Counted from the stretch's first letter, positions 26,248 to 35,025 are shown. The stretch is DNA of 36,147 nt from Saprospiraceae bacterium (GCA_020628145.1 JAHDFN010000012.1:1-36147), one strand, 5' to 3'. Program-made: numbers and translations. Notes: generated from the sequence alone by a model not told the origin.

Positions 26248-27213
26248 CTATATTTCTTCATTTTCCTCAATTACTTTCTTCAGATCACGGTTAACGGCAA
26301 TGGCCGCATTGAGTTCGAAGCCGACCAATAGAATGAAAGCGTTGATTTTGAGCCAAAGCATGAAGGCGATTAGGACTCCAAGCGAGCCATACAATTGATT
26401 GTAGGAACCGAATTCATTGACATACAGGGAAAAAATCCAAGAAGAAATAATGCACAACAAAGTCGCCAAGGTAGCTCCGGGAGAAATGAAATCAAAACGG
26501 GTTTTCAGGGCCGGTCCGTAGCGGTAAATGATGGCAATACTTCCATAATACAAGAAAAGGACGGCCAACCAACGAAGGAAGAAAAACCCCATTTTGGTAA
26601 AGGCATCCGCCTTGATGTGATTGGCCAGATATTCAATCAGTAAATTACCGCCGATAATGAGGGAAACCGAAGCGATCAATGTCGTACTCAGTAATAAGAC
26701 CAACTGTAGGGACACCAATCTTTGTACAAAGAAATTCCGAGAGAGGAAAGTCGTTTTTTCGTATTTCTTATCAAAGCCCTGTAATAAGGCCATAATACCA
26801 TTGGAAGCAAAGAAAATGGAAAGGACGAAACCCAATGAGAGCAGCCCTCCCCTAGTCGTTTCGGTAATATCCCTGATGAATTTCATGATTTCCCGGGTGA
26901 CGGCATCGGGAAGGATTTCTTCCAGATTGACTTCCAATGTATCTACAAAATTCTCCAGTGGGAGGAAAGGGAGTAAAGTCAGCAAAGCAATGGTTGCCGG
27001 AAACAATGCCATCATGAAACTGAAAGCTATGGAATTGGCCCGGACCTGGATGGCATTGCGTTGGAATTCATTGTATAGAAAGATGACAATATCATAGATA
27101 GGCACTTTGAAAAAACCGGGAAAGGAACGCCTTTTGGACCAGTCAACCAATCCAACCGTGACAGGATGTTCCTTGACGAATATCTTGATTTCCTTGATAT
27201 CAGGTATTTTCAA
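26248..27213 (-). CDS. YihY/BrkB-family membrane protein
   Basis: A 321-residue inner-membrane protein with about six transmembrane helices and the family motif RANSIAFSFMMALFPATIAL (about 57-77), then SNGIMALLQGFDKKYE and YGSLGVLIAFMLWLKINAFI near the C-terminus. Once misnamed RNase BN, the family is now seen as a transporter/permease-like group of unknown substrate. The start overlaps the end of the thioesterase gene by 14 bases, making it the last gene of a coupled run. The 112 bases between its stop and the metalloprotease start hold the latter's upstream region; no clear promoter box is seen there. Confidence 0.88.
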   Translation of the reverse strand: MKIPDIKEIKIFVKEHPVTVGLVDWSKRRSFPGFFKVPIYDIVIFLYNEFQRNAIQVRANSIAFSFMMALFPATIALLTLLPFLPLENFVDTLEVNLEEILPDAVTREIMKFIRDITETTRGGLLSLGFVLSIFFASNGIMALLQGFDKKYEKTTFLSRNFFVQRLVSLQLVLLLSTTLIASVSLIIGGNLLIEYLANHIKADAFTKMGFFFLRWLAVLFLYYGSIAIIYRYGPALKTRFDFISPGATLATLLCIISSWIFSLYVNEFGSYNQLYGSLGVLIAFMLWLKINAFILLVGFELNAAIAVNRDLKKVIEENEEI

Positions 27214-27616
27214 AATAGGGTTTGAGTTTATCCAACAGAAATTCCGGTGCTTCGAGTGATTGGGTTTTATCCGAAGATACGAATCCTAATTTTACATAAC
27301 CTCCATTGACCCTTTTGTTCTTTTCATTGAAAATTTCGGAATGGAAAGTCATCGTCTTTCCGGGCAGTTTTCTTAACGAGGTCAATATTCTGAGTTTTTC
27401 ATCATAAAGTGCCGGCCGGACAAATCTAATGTTCATACTCATAACGGGCATGAGAATGCCATGTTCTTCTTCCAGGTTCTTGTAAGACAATCCGAGGGAA
27501 CGGATGAGTTCTGCCCGACCCACTTCATAATATTGGGCATAATTGCCATAATAACAATATCCCATCCGATCCGTTTCGCCATACCTTACCCTGATGAAGG
27601 TTTCATGGCTTATCAT
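27200..27616 (-). CDS. 4HBT-fold acyl-CoA thioesterase
   Basis: A 138-residue hot-dog-fold thioesterase starting at 27616, where ATGA overlaps the arginine deiminase stop; an ATG 11 codons upstream would lie inside that gene. VRYGETDRMGYCYYGNYAQY carries the catalytic Asp-x-Met-Gly, the pattern of YbgC/FadM-type enzymes that hydrolyse acyl-CoAs. It overlaps the next gene by 14 bases, so translation is coupled along arginine deiminase-thioesterase-YihY. Substrate chain length cannot be told from sequence. Confidence 0.87.
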   Translation of the reverse strand: MISHETFIRVRYGETDRMGYCYYGNYAQYYEVGRAELIRSLGLSYKNLEEEHGILMPVMSMNIRFVRPALYDEKLRILTSLRKLPGKTMTFHSEIFNEKNKRVNGGYVKLGFVSSDKTQSLEAPEFLLDKLKPYFENT

Positions 27617-28881
27617 ATGGAAATCCTTTCTATGGGACAGGTCATACAATGTGATCCTCCCCTGGCCCGGGATAATTCGCCGGAAGGCAGATTGATAATG
27701 GTTTTTTCGACTTTTTCCGGGTCGATTTCCCCTTTATCCACCTTATCCAGAAAATCTACGGCACCGATGGTTGCATATCCTGCCTCACGGAAAGCTTCGC
27801 CGGTCATGATGTTACGATCATAGGTAATGGCCACGCCGGGTTTGAGGGCGACCAGATTACAGCCATCCGTCCATTGTTCCCTTTCCTGAAAAGGAGATTG
27901 GCCTTTCCCACTCAAAATGAAACGCATATTGGCATTCAGTTCATTGAGATAGAATTCCTTGACGGACGGATATACTTTTGCCGAACCATCCTTGCGGTGA
28001 ACGATGACATTGGAACCGTTTCCATCTACGATAAAGGGTTTGTAGGCCACAACATCATTGACATCTATCTGGGTAAACAAGGTATCTATATGCATACATG
28101 AACGGGCGGAAGGGATATTGATCTGTACCACATTCTTGACTACATTTTTAGAAAACAACGTTTCCTTGAGCAGGTCAATCGCATAGCCGGTAGTCCTTTC
28201 GCTGGACCCTACCAATAAATAATCGGAATGGGCCGTCATCATATCACCTCCCTCTACGGATACCTGTTCACCGGTTCTGGAAGGAGGGAACAAATCGATA
28301 TTATTGAGATTGATCACCTTTCCGGAATCATGTAACGCTTCAAAATAAGGATGAGCCCAAAAGATAAGCCGGGTGAGGAGGTTCTCCCTATGTCGGGCTT
28401 CCTTGGCCGCCTTGGTGACAATGACATGATCATTCACGGTAACGGCGATATCCCTTGTAAAAATGAAATTGGGAATCGGATCGAAGAGAATCACATCTTT
28501 GGAGGAACAATATCCGGTAATCAGCGTTTCGGTCAGTTCCTTATTATCCAAGGCATCCAATATTTCCCGATCCCTTTTGGGAAGCTCTTCATAAGCTTGG
28601 ACCTTATCCAGCAATTTATTCTTTTTCTCTGCACTGTTTTCCAATGCCTCGAAGACCAATTGTTCCACTTCCAAGACATTTCCATCACCGAGGAAGGATT
28701 TCAGTATCCTTGTAAAAATATCGTGTTCTTCCTGCATTTTAGGAAGGTAAACGATATCATCGAAAAGGAGTTCTTCCGCATGGCGTGGGCTTATTCTTCC
28801 GATGCCCTCATCGGGTCGATGTGTGATGACTCTCAACAAACGACCGATTTCCGAATTGACGAATACTTGATTTTTTGACAT
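27613..28881 (-). CDS. arcA: Arginine deiminase
   Basis: A 422-residue enzyme converting arginine to citrulline and ammonia. The start at 28881 (MSKNQVFVNSEIGRLLRVI) is preferred over one eight codons earlier. Guanidino-modifying family motifs are FTRDIAV (about 150), EGGDMM (about 218), MHIDTLFTQID (about 270) and the C-terminal GGSHCMTCPI with nucleophile Cys412. Ornithine carbamoyltransferase and carbamate kinase, the usual partners for ATP production, are not in the window, so its role may be arginine catabolism, citrulline supply or ammonia release against acid. It heads the coupled run with the thioesterase and YihY genes. Confidence 0.9.
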   Translation of the reverse strand: MSKNQVFVNSEIGRLLRVITHRPDEGIGRISPRHAEELLFDDIVYLPKMQEEHDIFTRILKSFLGDGNVLEVEQLVFEALENSAEKKNKLLDKVQAYEELPKRDREILDALDNKELTETLITGYCSSKDVILFDPIPNFIFTRDIAVTVNDHVIVTKAAKEARHRENLLTRLIFWAHPYFEALHDSGKVINLNNIDLFPPSRTGEQVSVEGGDMMTAHSDYLLVGSSERTTGYAIDLLKETLFSKNVVKNVVQINIPSARSCMHIDTLFTQIDVNDVVAYKPFIVDGNGSNVIVHRKDGSAKVYPSVKEFYLNELNANMRFILSGKGQSPFQEREQWTDGCNLVALKPGVAITYDRNIMTGEAFREAGYATIGAVDFLDKVDKGEIDPEKVEKTIINLPSGELSRARGGSHCMTCPIERISI

Positions 28882-28938
28882 ATGGCCTATTTTTATATAG
28901 AACAAAGGAAATAAAATTATCGGAAAACAAATTGATGA

Positions 28939-30753
28939 CTAATCGAAAGTTTCCAGATAAAGATCATCTACCAGAAACATATGTTCGGTTCTTTCCGTCC
29001 AGAAGAAAACCTCCAAGTCCGTAATTTCTTCCTTGGGGACTTTGGTGTCAATGAATATATCCAGGGTTTCACCATTATCCATCATTCTTGATATTCTGAC
29101 CCGTTTATATTTCAACGGGTGCTCTCCTTTTTTAAAATGAATACAGAATTGGGGCATATCCCATACATTCCATTCCTTCCATGTGAGCCTGAAAGTAGCA
29201 CCGACCCTTACCCATTTTCTGAGTTTGTCGGTTTCTACGGGAAAATTCGTTTCCACATTCCTCCCTTTGAAGACACAATGACTTTTTTGTCCGTTAATGG
29301 CCGGATAATCACATTTTGATAAAGTATCGTTTTCGAAATCATTGAAATAAAGCCGAATCAAATTTTTCCTTTCGCCCCGGTATTCTTCATTCACATCCAG
29401 GTATTTCAAATCATCCTTGTTTTTTTCCCATTTCCCGAGTATTTTCCAAAAATATTTTTCGGTCATATTTTCGGCATCCAACATTCCTCCCTTGTGTGCC
29501 TGATGGTGTAACCAGATATTGTAATAAATAAAAACAAAAGCCAAGCCAGCACAGAGGAAGGTCAACCATTTTTTGGTTGAAATGGATTGTAGGAAAAATG
29601 CAAATGGAAAGGCGAGTAAAGGATATGACTGCACCAATACCCTTTGCCCCAAAGAGCCACCATACCACCATGCACTCCATGAAAATGTTATGTAAATGAA
29701 TAACATCATATAGAGGGAAATACAAAGTGCAAGCGGGTGTTTTTTGTAAACCATCATTATGCATCCGATAATGGGGAATATCATCATGGGTGTATAAACC
29801 AGCCAGCCTTTCCTAAAACTGATCAGGCCGTTTTTCAAATGCGGTCTGAACCAATCGAATCCGTAGTCATCTCCATAACTATTGATAATCCATTCTCCGC
29901 CTACATATTTCCAATATGATAATTGTATGAATAAGATAATAGGAACAATTAAAATCGATAATCCTATTTTCAGATATTGTTCTTTCAAAATCCCCAATCT
30001 ATCAGACAGGTTCTTTTTAATAATTCTAAAAGAACCATTTTGCACTCCCCAAGCTAAGGGAATAATTGCCAATAATATTTCCGTCGGACGAGTCAGTGCC
30101 GCCAAACCGACAATCACACCTATGGCAATGGCCTGACGCCAGGAAAATTCTTTATAAAATCTTATCGTATTCCATATCAGGAGAGAGAATAATGTAAAAA
30201 TGAAATTATGGGTCAATGCCGCATCGATGGAAGCATAATTCAGGTAATTGGTTCCGATGACCATCAGGAATAAGACAATGGCAATAATCCGATCTTCAAA
30301 ATATTCCAAGAGGCTTTTCCTCAAATAATACAATCCTAAAAAAGCAATCAGCATCGCACCGAAATGTATCCCCGCCTGATAAGGTAGTGAGTAACCATCT
30401 CGTTCGAAACCCAGGGGTTCTGCAAGGAAATCCGCAATAAGGAAAAAGGGAAGATACATAAGGGCCATGCCACATGAATATTTGGCTACTTCATTACCAT
30501 TCGTATATGTCCGGGTCTGGTAGGGATGGGAAGAATTTTGATATTTATCGTGTATCCGTTGTTTGAATCCGACTTTTTTCAAATCCTTATAAATAAAGAT
30601 TGAGGGGAGATAAATATAATAACCTGAAACATCGAAGCTTATGGTGGCATGAACATGTTCATTTTTCCACCGTGGGTGATACATCATTCCGGCTATGAGA
30701 ATGAAAAGACACAAATAGAGTGAAATCCTACTCCAATGTTTTTGGGAATCCAT
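28939..30753 (-). CDS. Polytopic membrane protein, probable GT-C-type glycosyltransferase
   Basis: A 604-residue protein with about ten transmembrane helices through residue 420 and a C-terminal soluble beta-rich domain (about 440-604). An acidic residue pair follows helix 1 (ATISFDVSGYYIYLPS), and the ALTRPTEILLAIIPLAW segment is common to Bacteroidota proteins of the ArnT/PMT-like GT-C superfamily, which use lipid-linked sugars. The soluble tail could bind glycan. The exact reaction is unknown. The 167 bases 30754-30920 between it and the lipoprotein contain only a 6-bp hairpin at 30833-30849 without a T-run. Confidence 0.6.
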   Translation of the reverse strand: MDSQKHWSRISLYLCLFILIAGMMYHPRWKNEHVHATISFDVSGYYIYLPSIFIYKDLKKVGFKQRIHDKYQNSSHPYQTRTYTNGNEVAKYSCGMALMYLPFFLIADFLAEPLGFERDGYSLPYQAGIHFGAMLIAFLGLYYLRKSLLEYFEDRIIAIVLFLMVIGTNYLNYASIDAALTHNFIFTLFSLLIWNTIRFYKEFSWRQAIAIGVIVGLAALTRPTEILLAIIPLAWGVQNGSFRIIKKNLSDRLGILKEQYLKIGLSILIVPIILFIQLSYWKYVGGEWIINSYGDDYGFDWFRPHLKNGLISFRKGWLVYTPMMIFPIIGCIMMVYKKHPLALCISLYMMLFIYITFSWSAWWYGGSLGQRVLVQSYPLLAFPFAFFLQSISTKKWLTFLCAGLAFVFIYYNIWLHHQAHKGGMLDAENMTEKYFWKILGKWEKNKDDLKYLDVNEEYRGERKNLIRLYFNDFENDTLSKCDYPAINGQKSHCVFKGRNVETNFPVETDKLRKWVRVGATFRLTWKEWNVWDMPQFCIHFKKGEHPLKYKRVRISRMMDNGETLDIFIDTKVPKEEITDLEVFFWTERTEHMFLVDDLYLETFD

Positions 30754-30920
30754 TGTTTGCTATTGATAAGCCGTAAATATATTTAAATTATTTTCCCCAA
30801 AGCATCCAGAGCTGCCATAATCGAAATTGTTTAGATACGGAGAGTATCTCCGGTTCCCAATGGTTTGCCTAGAAGTCAAATCCGGACAGGCTGTTCCTTT
30901 ACCATTTTCGTAAGGTCTGT

Positions 30921-31772
30921 TCAGTTTACTTCCACTTCAAAGAATACAAACGGAGCAACATTACGCACTCCATCATTAGCCCCTAATGAAAAGCGATAGC
31001 TCCCTGATGTTAAGGTTTGAGGTACGATATATTCAAAATCAAAATCATAAAGTGTATTGATGTTTTCATCGAACGGAAAAGCTTGGTCTGTTGTAAATGT
31101 ATTACCCGAAGATAAATCCGTATAAGCGAGATAAAGCACCCCATTCCCCCCATCACTCAAAGATCGGTTATCTGAGACCTGACCGATAAAACGAATGGCC
31201 TCCCCTTTATTAACAGAAAAATTACTACTTGAGGGTTGTTGGACACTAATCTGCGGAGACACGTCATCCAGTGGATTTTTGATTTTGAGAGAATGAAAAT
31301 TGGTAAAAGGACTATCGTTTCCGGCTTCGTCAATCACTTGAAGGTGGAAATGGTAATTTCCGGCAGTTACATTCTGAGGAACATCTAATGTCTTAAAGAC
31401 CGATGCCGACTGACCGGAAATATCATGAATATCAAGTACGGTCCAATCAAGTGTTTGATTATCTACAGTCGGTATGGTTACAGATGGTGCGACACCTCCT
31501 CCATGACCATGGCAATCAAAATTATTATGAATGTCTATTTTATATTGTGTAAGAGCTTCATTATCGCTAAAAACAGCATCGAAGGAAAGTTCTCCACCTC
31601 CTATCAATTGAAAAACAACCGGTTCTTGGCTAGAACAAATATCATCATCAACCGGCATCGGATTATAACTTAATATTTCAATTGAAGGGGGAATAAGGTC
31701 AATATTTTCATTGGCACAACCATACACTATAAAAAAGATGAATGGTACGATATATTTTATATTCACTTTCAT
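30921..31772 (-). CDS. DUF4625-like His-containing lipoprotein
   Basis: A 283-residue lipoprotein: signal MKVNIKYIVPFIFFIVYG then Cys19. Two Ig-like halves follow, about 28-165 and 168-283. The first carries FDAVFSDNEALTQYKIDIHN and the cluster DCHGHGGG (His82, Cys87, His88, His90) that I associate with DUF4625; the second (DDVSPQISVQQPSSSNF onward) has the same fold pattern without the His cluster. DUF4625 lipoproteins are often beside TonB receptors, and a metal-binding role is plausible. The gene is divergent from the TonB receptor gene. A 161-bp palindromic element lies between its predicted promoter and its start codon, ending 17 bases before the ATG. Confidence 0.75.
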   Translation of the reverse strand: MKVNIKYIVPFIFFIVYGCANENIDLIPPSIEILSYNPMPVDDDICSSQEPVVFQLIGGGELSFDAVFSDNEALTQYKIDIHNNFDCHGHGGGVAPSVTIPTVDNQTLDWTVLDIHDISGQSASVFKTLDVPQNVTAGNYHFHLQVIDEAGNDSPFTNFHSLKIKNPLDDVSPQISVQQPSSSNFSVNKGEAIRFIGQVSDNRSLSDGGNGVLYLAYTDLSSGNTFTTDQAFPFDENINTLYDFDFEYIVPQTLTSGSYRFSLGANDGVRNVAPFVFFEVEVN

Positions 31773-31787
31773 AGTCTTGTACTTAAA

Positions 31788-31952
31788 TAGACTTTATTAC
31801 GAATTAAATTGTATGGCTAAAATTCATCTTTCGCCTTCATCCTTCTTCACATACTCATCTTGATAGCTAGGGCTATCAGATTCCGTGTGTTCATCGACTG
31901 AAGGCAAAATCCATAATTTCATCTACATAAAAACAATTCGTAATAAAGTCTA
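31788..31952. repeat. MITE-like imperfect palindrome, 161 bp, in the leader of the DUF4625-like gene
   Basis: Perfect 16-bp terminal inverted repeats are present: GACTTTATTACGAATT at 31790-31805 and its reverse complement at 31935-31950, with a TA on each outer side (31788-31789 and 31951-31952). The centre is TGATAGC-TAGG-GCTATCA (31861-31878). Inner arms pair loosely. It matches the 3.2-kb element in length, in the centred TGATAGC core and in the GAnTnTnTT start of the terminal repeat, while the rest of the arms differs. No coding capacity. A mobile, non-autonomous element is inferred. Confidence 0.7.
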
Positions 31953-31968
31953 ATGACTTTTATGCTTT

Positions 31969-31983
31969 TGCAATTTTGTTGCA
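31969..31983. promoter_or_regulatory. Operator-like palindrome A (metal-regulator box candidate)
   Basis: TGCAATTTTGTTGCA, inside the longer TTGCAA(N5)TTGCAA. It overlaps the last bases of the minus-strand -7 box (31982-31989) and covers the expected transcription start of the DUF4625-like lipoprotein gene, so a bound protein would repress. The same 15-bp pattern recurs at 32008 and 35106. Confidence 0.6.
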
Positions 31984-31989
31984 AATATA
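31982..31989 (-). promoter_or_regulatory. Predicted -7 box of the DUF4625-like lipoprotein gene
   Basis: Reads TATATTTG on the minus strand, an exact TAnnTTTG match, about 210 bases before the lipoprotein start. No good -33 is seen. The leader from here contains the whole 161-bp palindrome. Confidence 0.45.
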
Positions 31990-31998
31990 TGGTAAAAC

Positions 31999-32031
31999 TT
32001 TACTTTTTGCATCTAAGTTGCATTATATTTG
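31999..32031 (+). promoter_or_regulatory. Predicted promoter of the TonB receptor gene
   Basis: TATATTTG at 32024-32031 is an exact Bacteroidota -7 box; TTTA at 31999-32002 lies 21 bases upstream as a weak -33. The operator-like palindrome at 32008-32022 sits exactly in the spacer between them. The leader to the ATG at 32181 is about 150 bases with no clear structure. Confidence 0.5.
32008..32022. promoter_or_regulatory. Operator-like palindrome B (metal-regulator box candidate)
   Basis: TGCATCTAAGTTGCA, matching the copy at 35106 in TGCA-C---GTTGCA. It occupies the spacer of the predicted TonB-receptor promoter; an extra half-site GTTGCA follows at 32031. Confidence 0.55.
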
Positions 32032-32180
32032 TTGCATGGGGATAACCAATATCAAGATTATGGCAAGTGAGAATGTCTAAGGGCAGATATAGAAGTTTCT
32101 AACGTATTCAAACACACTATCAATTCAGTTAAATCAATTCTCATCGGACATTGCTTCCTGAAGCTGAAAATTTATTTAAA

Positions 32181-34565
32181 ATGAGATGTTTTCTCTTATT
32201 TTTATTCTTATCTATTTTTAACCAATGTGTCATAGGTCAAATAAACGGTATAGTTACAGATGATCATGAGCATAGACATACATTACCCGGAGCTACTATA
32301 GCTCTCTTTCCCGGCAGCTTACAAACAACTACAGATGATGACGGACGTTTTTCATTTAGCAACCTTAATCCCGGCACCTACGAATTACATACTTCCTATT
32401 TAGGCTATGTGACGGATACAACAATCGTTACCTTGGCCTCCGGTTCCTCAAAGAATATCAAGATAATCCTAAGTCTTGACAATCAACTTTTAAAACCCGT
32501 AGTTATCACTGAGGAACATGCGAAACAAGAAGAAACCCTACAAACGGATCATATTAATGAAGACTTTTTGCAGGAAAATTTACAAGGCACATTCGCTCAG
32601 ACCATTGAAAAACTGCCCGGCATCAGTGCGATTAATGTCGGTGTGGGAATAGGGAAACCTGTAATTCGGGGATTGTCTGCCAATCGTATTATAGTCAACC
32701 ACCAAGGCATTAAACAAGAAAGCCAACAATGGGGAAGTGACCACGGTTTAGAAATAGATCAGTTTGATGTTGAAAGGGTTGAGATAATAAAAGGGCCCGG
32801 TTCCCTGCAATATGGCTCGGACGGGCTTGGGGGTGTTATTAATATCATGCCGGATAAACTATTACCTGAGAACAGCTATGCAGGTAGTATCCTGGGCTTA
32901 TACAAAACCAATAATAACCATTGGGGCGGCTCTGCAAAACTAGGGGTTAATGTAAAAAACTACTTTTTGACCGCTCGTTACTCCCAACAGGATTTTGCGG
33001 ATTATCGTGTCCCAACAAATACATTTACTTACAATGGTTTTGATTTACCTATTGTAAATGAAAGGCTCAAAAATACGGCCGGGAACGAATCCAATATCAG
33101 CATAACCGCCGGTGCAAATAAAGATTGGGGCATAACCCGCCTGCTTTATAGTCATTATTCGCTCGATGCGGGCTTGTTCAGCGGAGCGGTGGGCATCCCA
33201 CGTTCCTATGCACTTACAGATGATGGAAATTACCGTGACTTGGATGTTCCCCAACAGAAAGTTGACCATTTTAGAATTTCACTGAACCAGATTTTATATT
33301 TCGGCAGCGATCACCTTACGATTGATTTCGGTCTTCAACGCAATTTACGCCAAGAACTCACACAACCGGAGTTCCATAGTATTCCCCTCTCCCAACTTGA
33401 CGATCCCAATGATAAACTGGCGATAGAGCTTCTTTTAGAAACGATTAGCATTGCTGCACATTACGAACACCACTTCCGACATGATTGGAAAAACATATTT
33501 GGCATCAATGCACAATGGCAACGCAACCAGCGCAGTGGATTTGAATATCTTCTCCCTGATTTCCAAACTTTCCGGGGAGGCATATATGCTATTACGAATA
33601 AAGATATTACTGAAAATTGGTTGGTTAACGGAGGATTACGATTGGATATTGGGCAGAATGAGACAGAATATTACCGACAATACATATGGGATAGCAATGA
33701 AAATATCATTGACTCCCTAGAATCCGTCGCTACTGACAATTTATTTTTCAATTGGTCTGCTTCTATCGGTACGAATATTTCTTTTTCGGAAGGGGAATGG
33801 GTGCTTAAAGCAAATTTTGGCAAAAGCTTTCGAGTACCTTATCCGGCAGAGACCGTTTCCAATGGTATTCATCATGGTACCTTTCGGCATGAAGTGGGAA
33901 CACCGGACTTGAAATCCGAACATGGATACCAATTGGATGTGGGTGCTTATTGGACGAAAGAAAAATTCAAGGGCAGCCTCGCCTATTATTTTAATTATTT
34001 TGATAATTATATTTATCTCGGGCCAACATTTCCTGCTCAGTTTTCACAATTGCCTGAAGCCGGACAAATATTCCAATACCGGCAGGATGATGCCATTTAT
34101 ACGGGTTTTGAACTCGCTTGGGAGTGGAACCCTTTATCCATACTCGAGCTGAGTCAAACAGTGGACTTTGTCCAGAGTTATAATCCCAAGACAAGTTTGG
34201 CTCTACCTTTCACGCCACAACCCGCAATTCGGACGGATATCCATCTATCTCCTTTCCAAAATAAATGGATAGAAGAATCTTATATTAAATTATCTCACCA
34301 ATATCATTTTGCTGCATCGGGCCGCTTACGCATAGACCGCTCTGAGGAACCCACGCCGGCTTACCAATTGTGGAGCTTGGGAATTGGTACGAATATAGTA
34401 ATAGGAGGCCAGGAAGTTAACATCGGATGCCAAATGCAGAATCTATTCGACAATAAATACTTTGCACACCTTAGTCGGTATCGTATTATAAATGTTCCGG
34501 AGCAAGGAAGGAATTTTGTGCTGACAATGAAAGTGCCTTTTGGGGGTAAATGGAAAAAAAATTAG
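32181..34565 (+). CDS. TonB-dependent outer-membrane receptor, ZnuD-like
   Basis: A 794-residue receptor. The ATG at 32181 gives signal peptide MRCFLLFLFLSIFNQCVIG; a frame open from 32151 adds ten residues before it. A carboxypeptidase-regulatory-like domain (about 21-105) begins with an unusual metal-chelating stretch DDHEHRH (27-33). The plug domain (about 125-230) contains GKPVIRGLSANRIIV and QQWGSDHGLEID, a form seen in zinc/copper-type TonB receptors of the ZnuD group, then VEIIKGPGSLQYGSDGLGGV. The barrel ends with a C-terminal strand NFVLTMKVPFG. It should import a metal or metallophore across the outer membrane using TonB-ExbBD energy. There is no SusD partner. The substrate zinc is inferred from the His-rich motif, flanking lipoproteins and operator palindromes. 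Confidence 0.87.
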   Translation: MRCFLLFLFLSIFNQCVIGQINGIVTDDHEHRHTLPGATIALFPGSLQTTTDDDGRFSFSNLNPGTYELHTSYLGYVTDTTIVTLASGSSKNIKIILSLDNQLLKPVVITEEHAKQEETLQTDHINEDFLQENLQGTFAQTIEKLPGISAINVGVGIGKPVIRGLSANRIIVNHQGIKQESQQWGSDHGLEIDQFDVERVEIIKGPGSLQYGSDGLGGVINIMPDKLLPENSYAGSILGLYKTNNNHWGGSAKLGVNVKNYFLTARYSQQDFADYRVPTNTFTYNGFDLPIVNERLKNTAGNESNISITAGANKDWGITRLLYSHYSLDAGLFSGAVGIPRSYALTDDGNYRDLDVPQQKVDHFRISLNQILYFGSDHLTIDFGLQRNLRQELTQPEFHSIPLSQLDDPNDKLAIELLLETISIAAHYEHHFRHDWKNIFGINAQWQRNQRSGFEYLLPDFQTFRGGIYAITNKDITENWLVNGGLRLDIGQNETEYYRQYIWDSNENIIDSLESVATDNLFFNWSASIGTNISFSEGEWVLKANFGKSFRVPYPAETVSNGIHHGTFRHEVGTPDLKSEHGYQLDVGAYWTKEKFKGSLAYYFNYFDNYIYLGPTFPAQFSQLPEAGQIFQYRQDDAIYTGFELAWEWNPLSILELSQTVDFVQSYNPKTSLALPFTPQPAIRTDIHLSPFQNKWIEESYIKLSHQYHFAASGRLRIDRSEEPTPAYQLWSLGIGTNIVIGGQEVNIGCQMQNLFDNKYFAHLSRYRIINVPEQGRNFVLTMKVPFGGKWKKN

Positions 34566-34600
34566 GTTTGGATCAATCATTAAAAATGTTCACCCAAACC
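34565..34600 (+). terminator. Possible terminator between convergent genes
   Basis: GGTTTGG (34565-34571) pairs with CCAAACC (34594-34600) across a 22-base loop, right after the TonB receptor stop, followed by a broken T-rich stretch. Weak. Confidence 0.35.
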
Positions 34601-34614
34601 CATTTTCATTTCTT

Positions 34615-35025
34615 CTATTGTAAGCAGAACTCAGCATCTGCGGTAGCTCTCTCGGCACAATCGTGACCCAAACATGCCGCAACTTCAAGGTGGAAACATG
34701 TTCCAGCCGCATAGCTGCATAAATCAATGTTCTGTTCAAATTCGATGGTCTGATCATGATCATGTGCATCATAATCAATTATCTTGTCATTTATATCTCC
34801 TTCCGGATAAAGGACTATTTCGAGTTCATGATTTTCATCTGAAGCTACGACTTGCACATGTATATGTACGTTTCCACAATCAGCCATAGCAATTGTACTT
34901 CCATTAACAGGTTCTTCAATGGTAATTGTGATTTGGTTGTTTTCGTCATTGTCATCACTACAACCGGTAATGGATAATCCTAAAGTAGCAAAGGCGAATA
35001 AATAATAAAACTGAAATCTTTTCAT
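34615..35025 (-). CDS. His/Cys-rich lipoprotein, candidate metal-binding
   Basis: A 136-residue lipoprotein. Start at 35025 (MKRFQFYYLFAFATLGLSIT, lipobox Cys22) is chosen because a frame open to 35121 would put 32 residues before the signal and run through the operator palindrome. The mature part has six Cys (50, 103, 110, 118, 123, 134) and seven His (54, 56, 66, 88, 90, 112, 121), including VHIHV, DAHDHD, TCFHLEV and LGHDC. It resembles a compact DUF4625-like Ig domain. It faces the TonB receptor gene convergently and carries its own copy of the palindrome that marks the receptor promoter. Binding of zinc or another soft/borderline metal at the cell surface is inferred. Confidence 0.72.
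   Translation of the reverse strand: MKRFQFYYLFAFATLGLSITGCSDDNDENNQITITIEEPVNGSTIAMADCGNVHIHVQVVASDENHELEIVLYPEGDINDKIIDYDAHDHDQTIEFEQNIDLCSYAAGTCFHLEVAACLGHDCAERATADAEFCLQ

Noticed and set aside
30833-30849. Hairpin AGATAC-GGAGA-GTATCT downstream of the DUF4625-like gene as a terminator
   Set aside because: The stem is only six pairs and no T-run follows on either strand.
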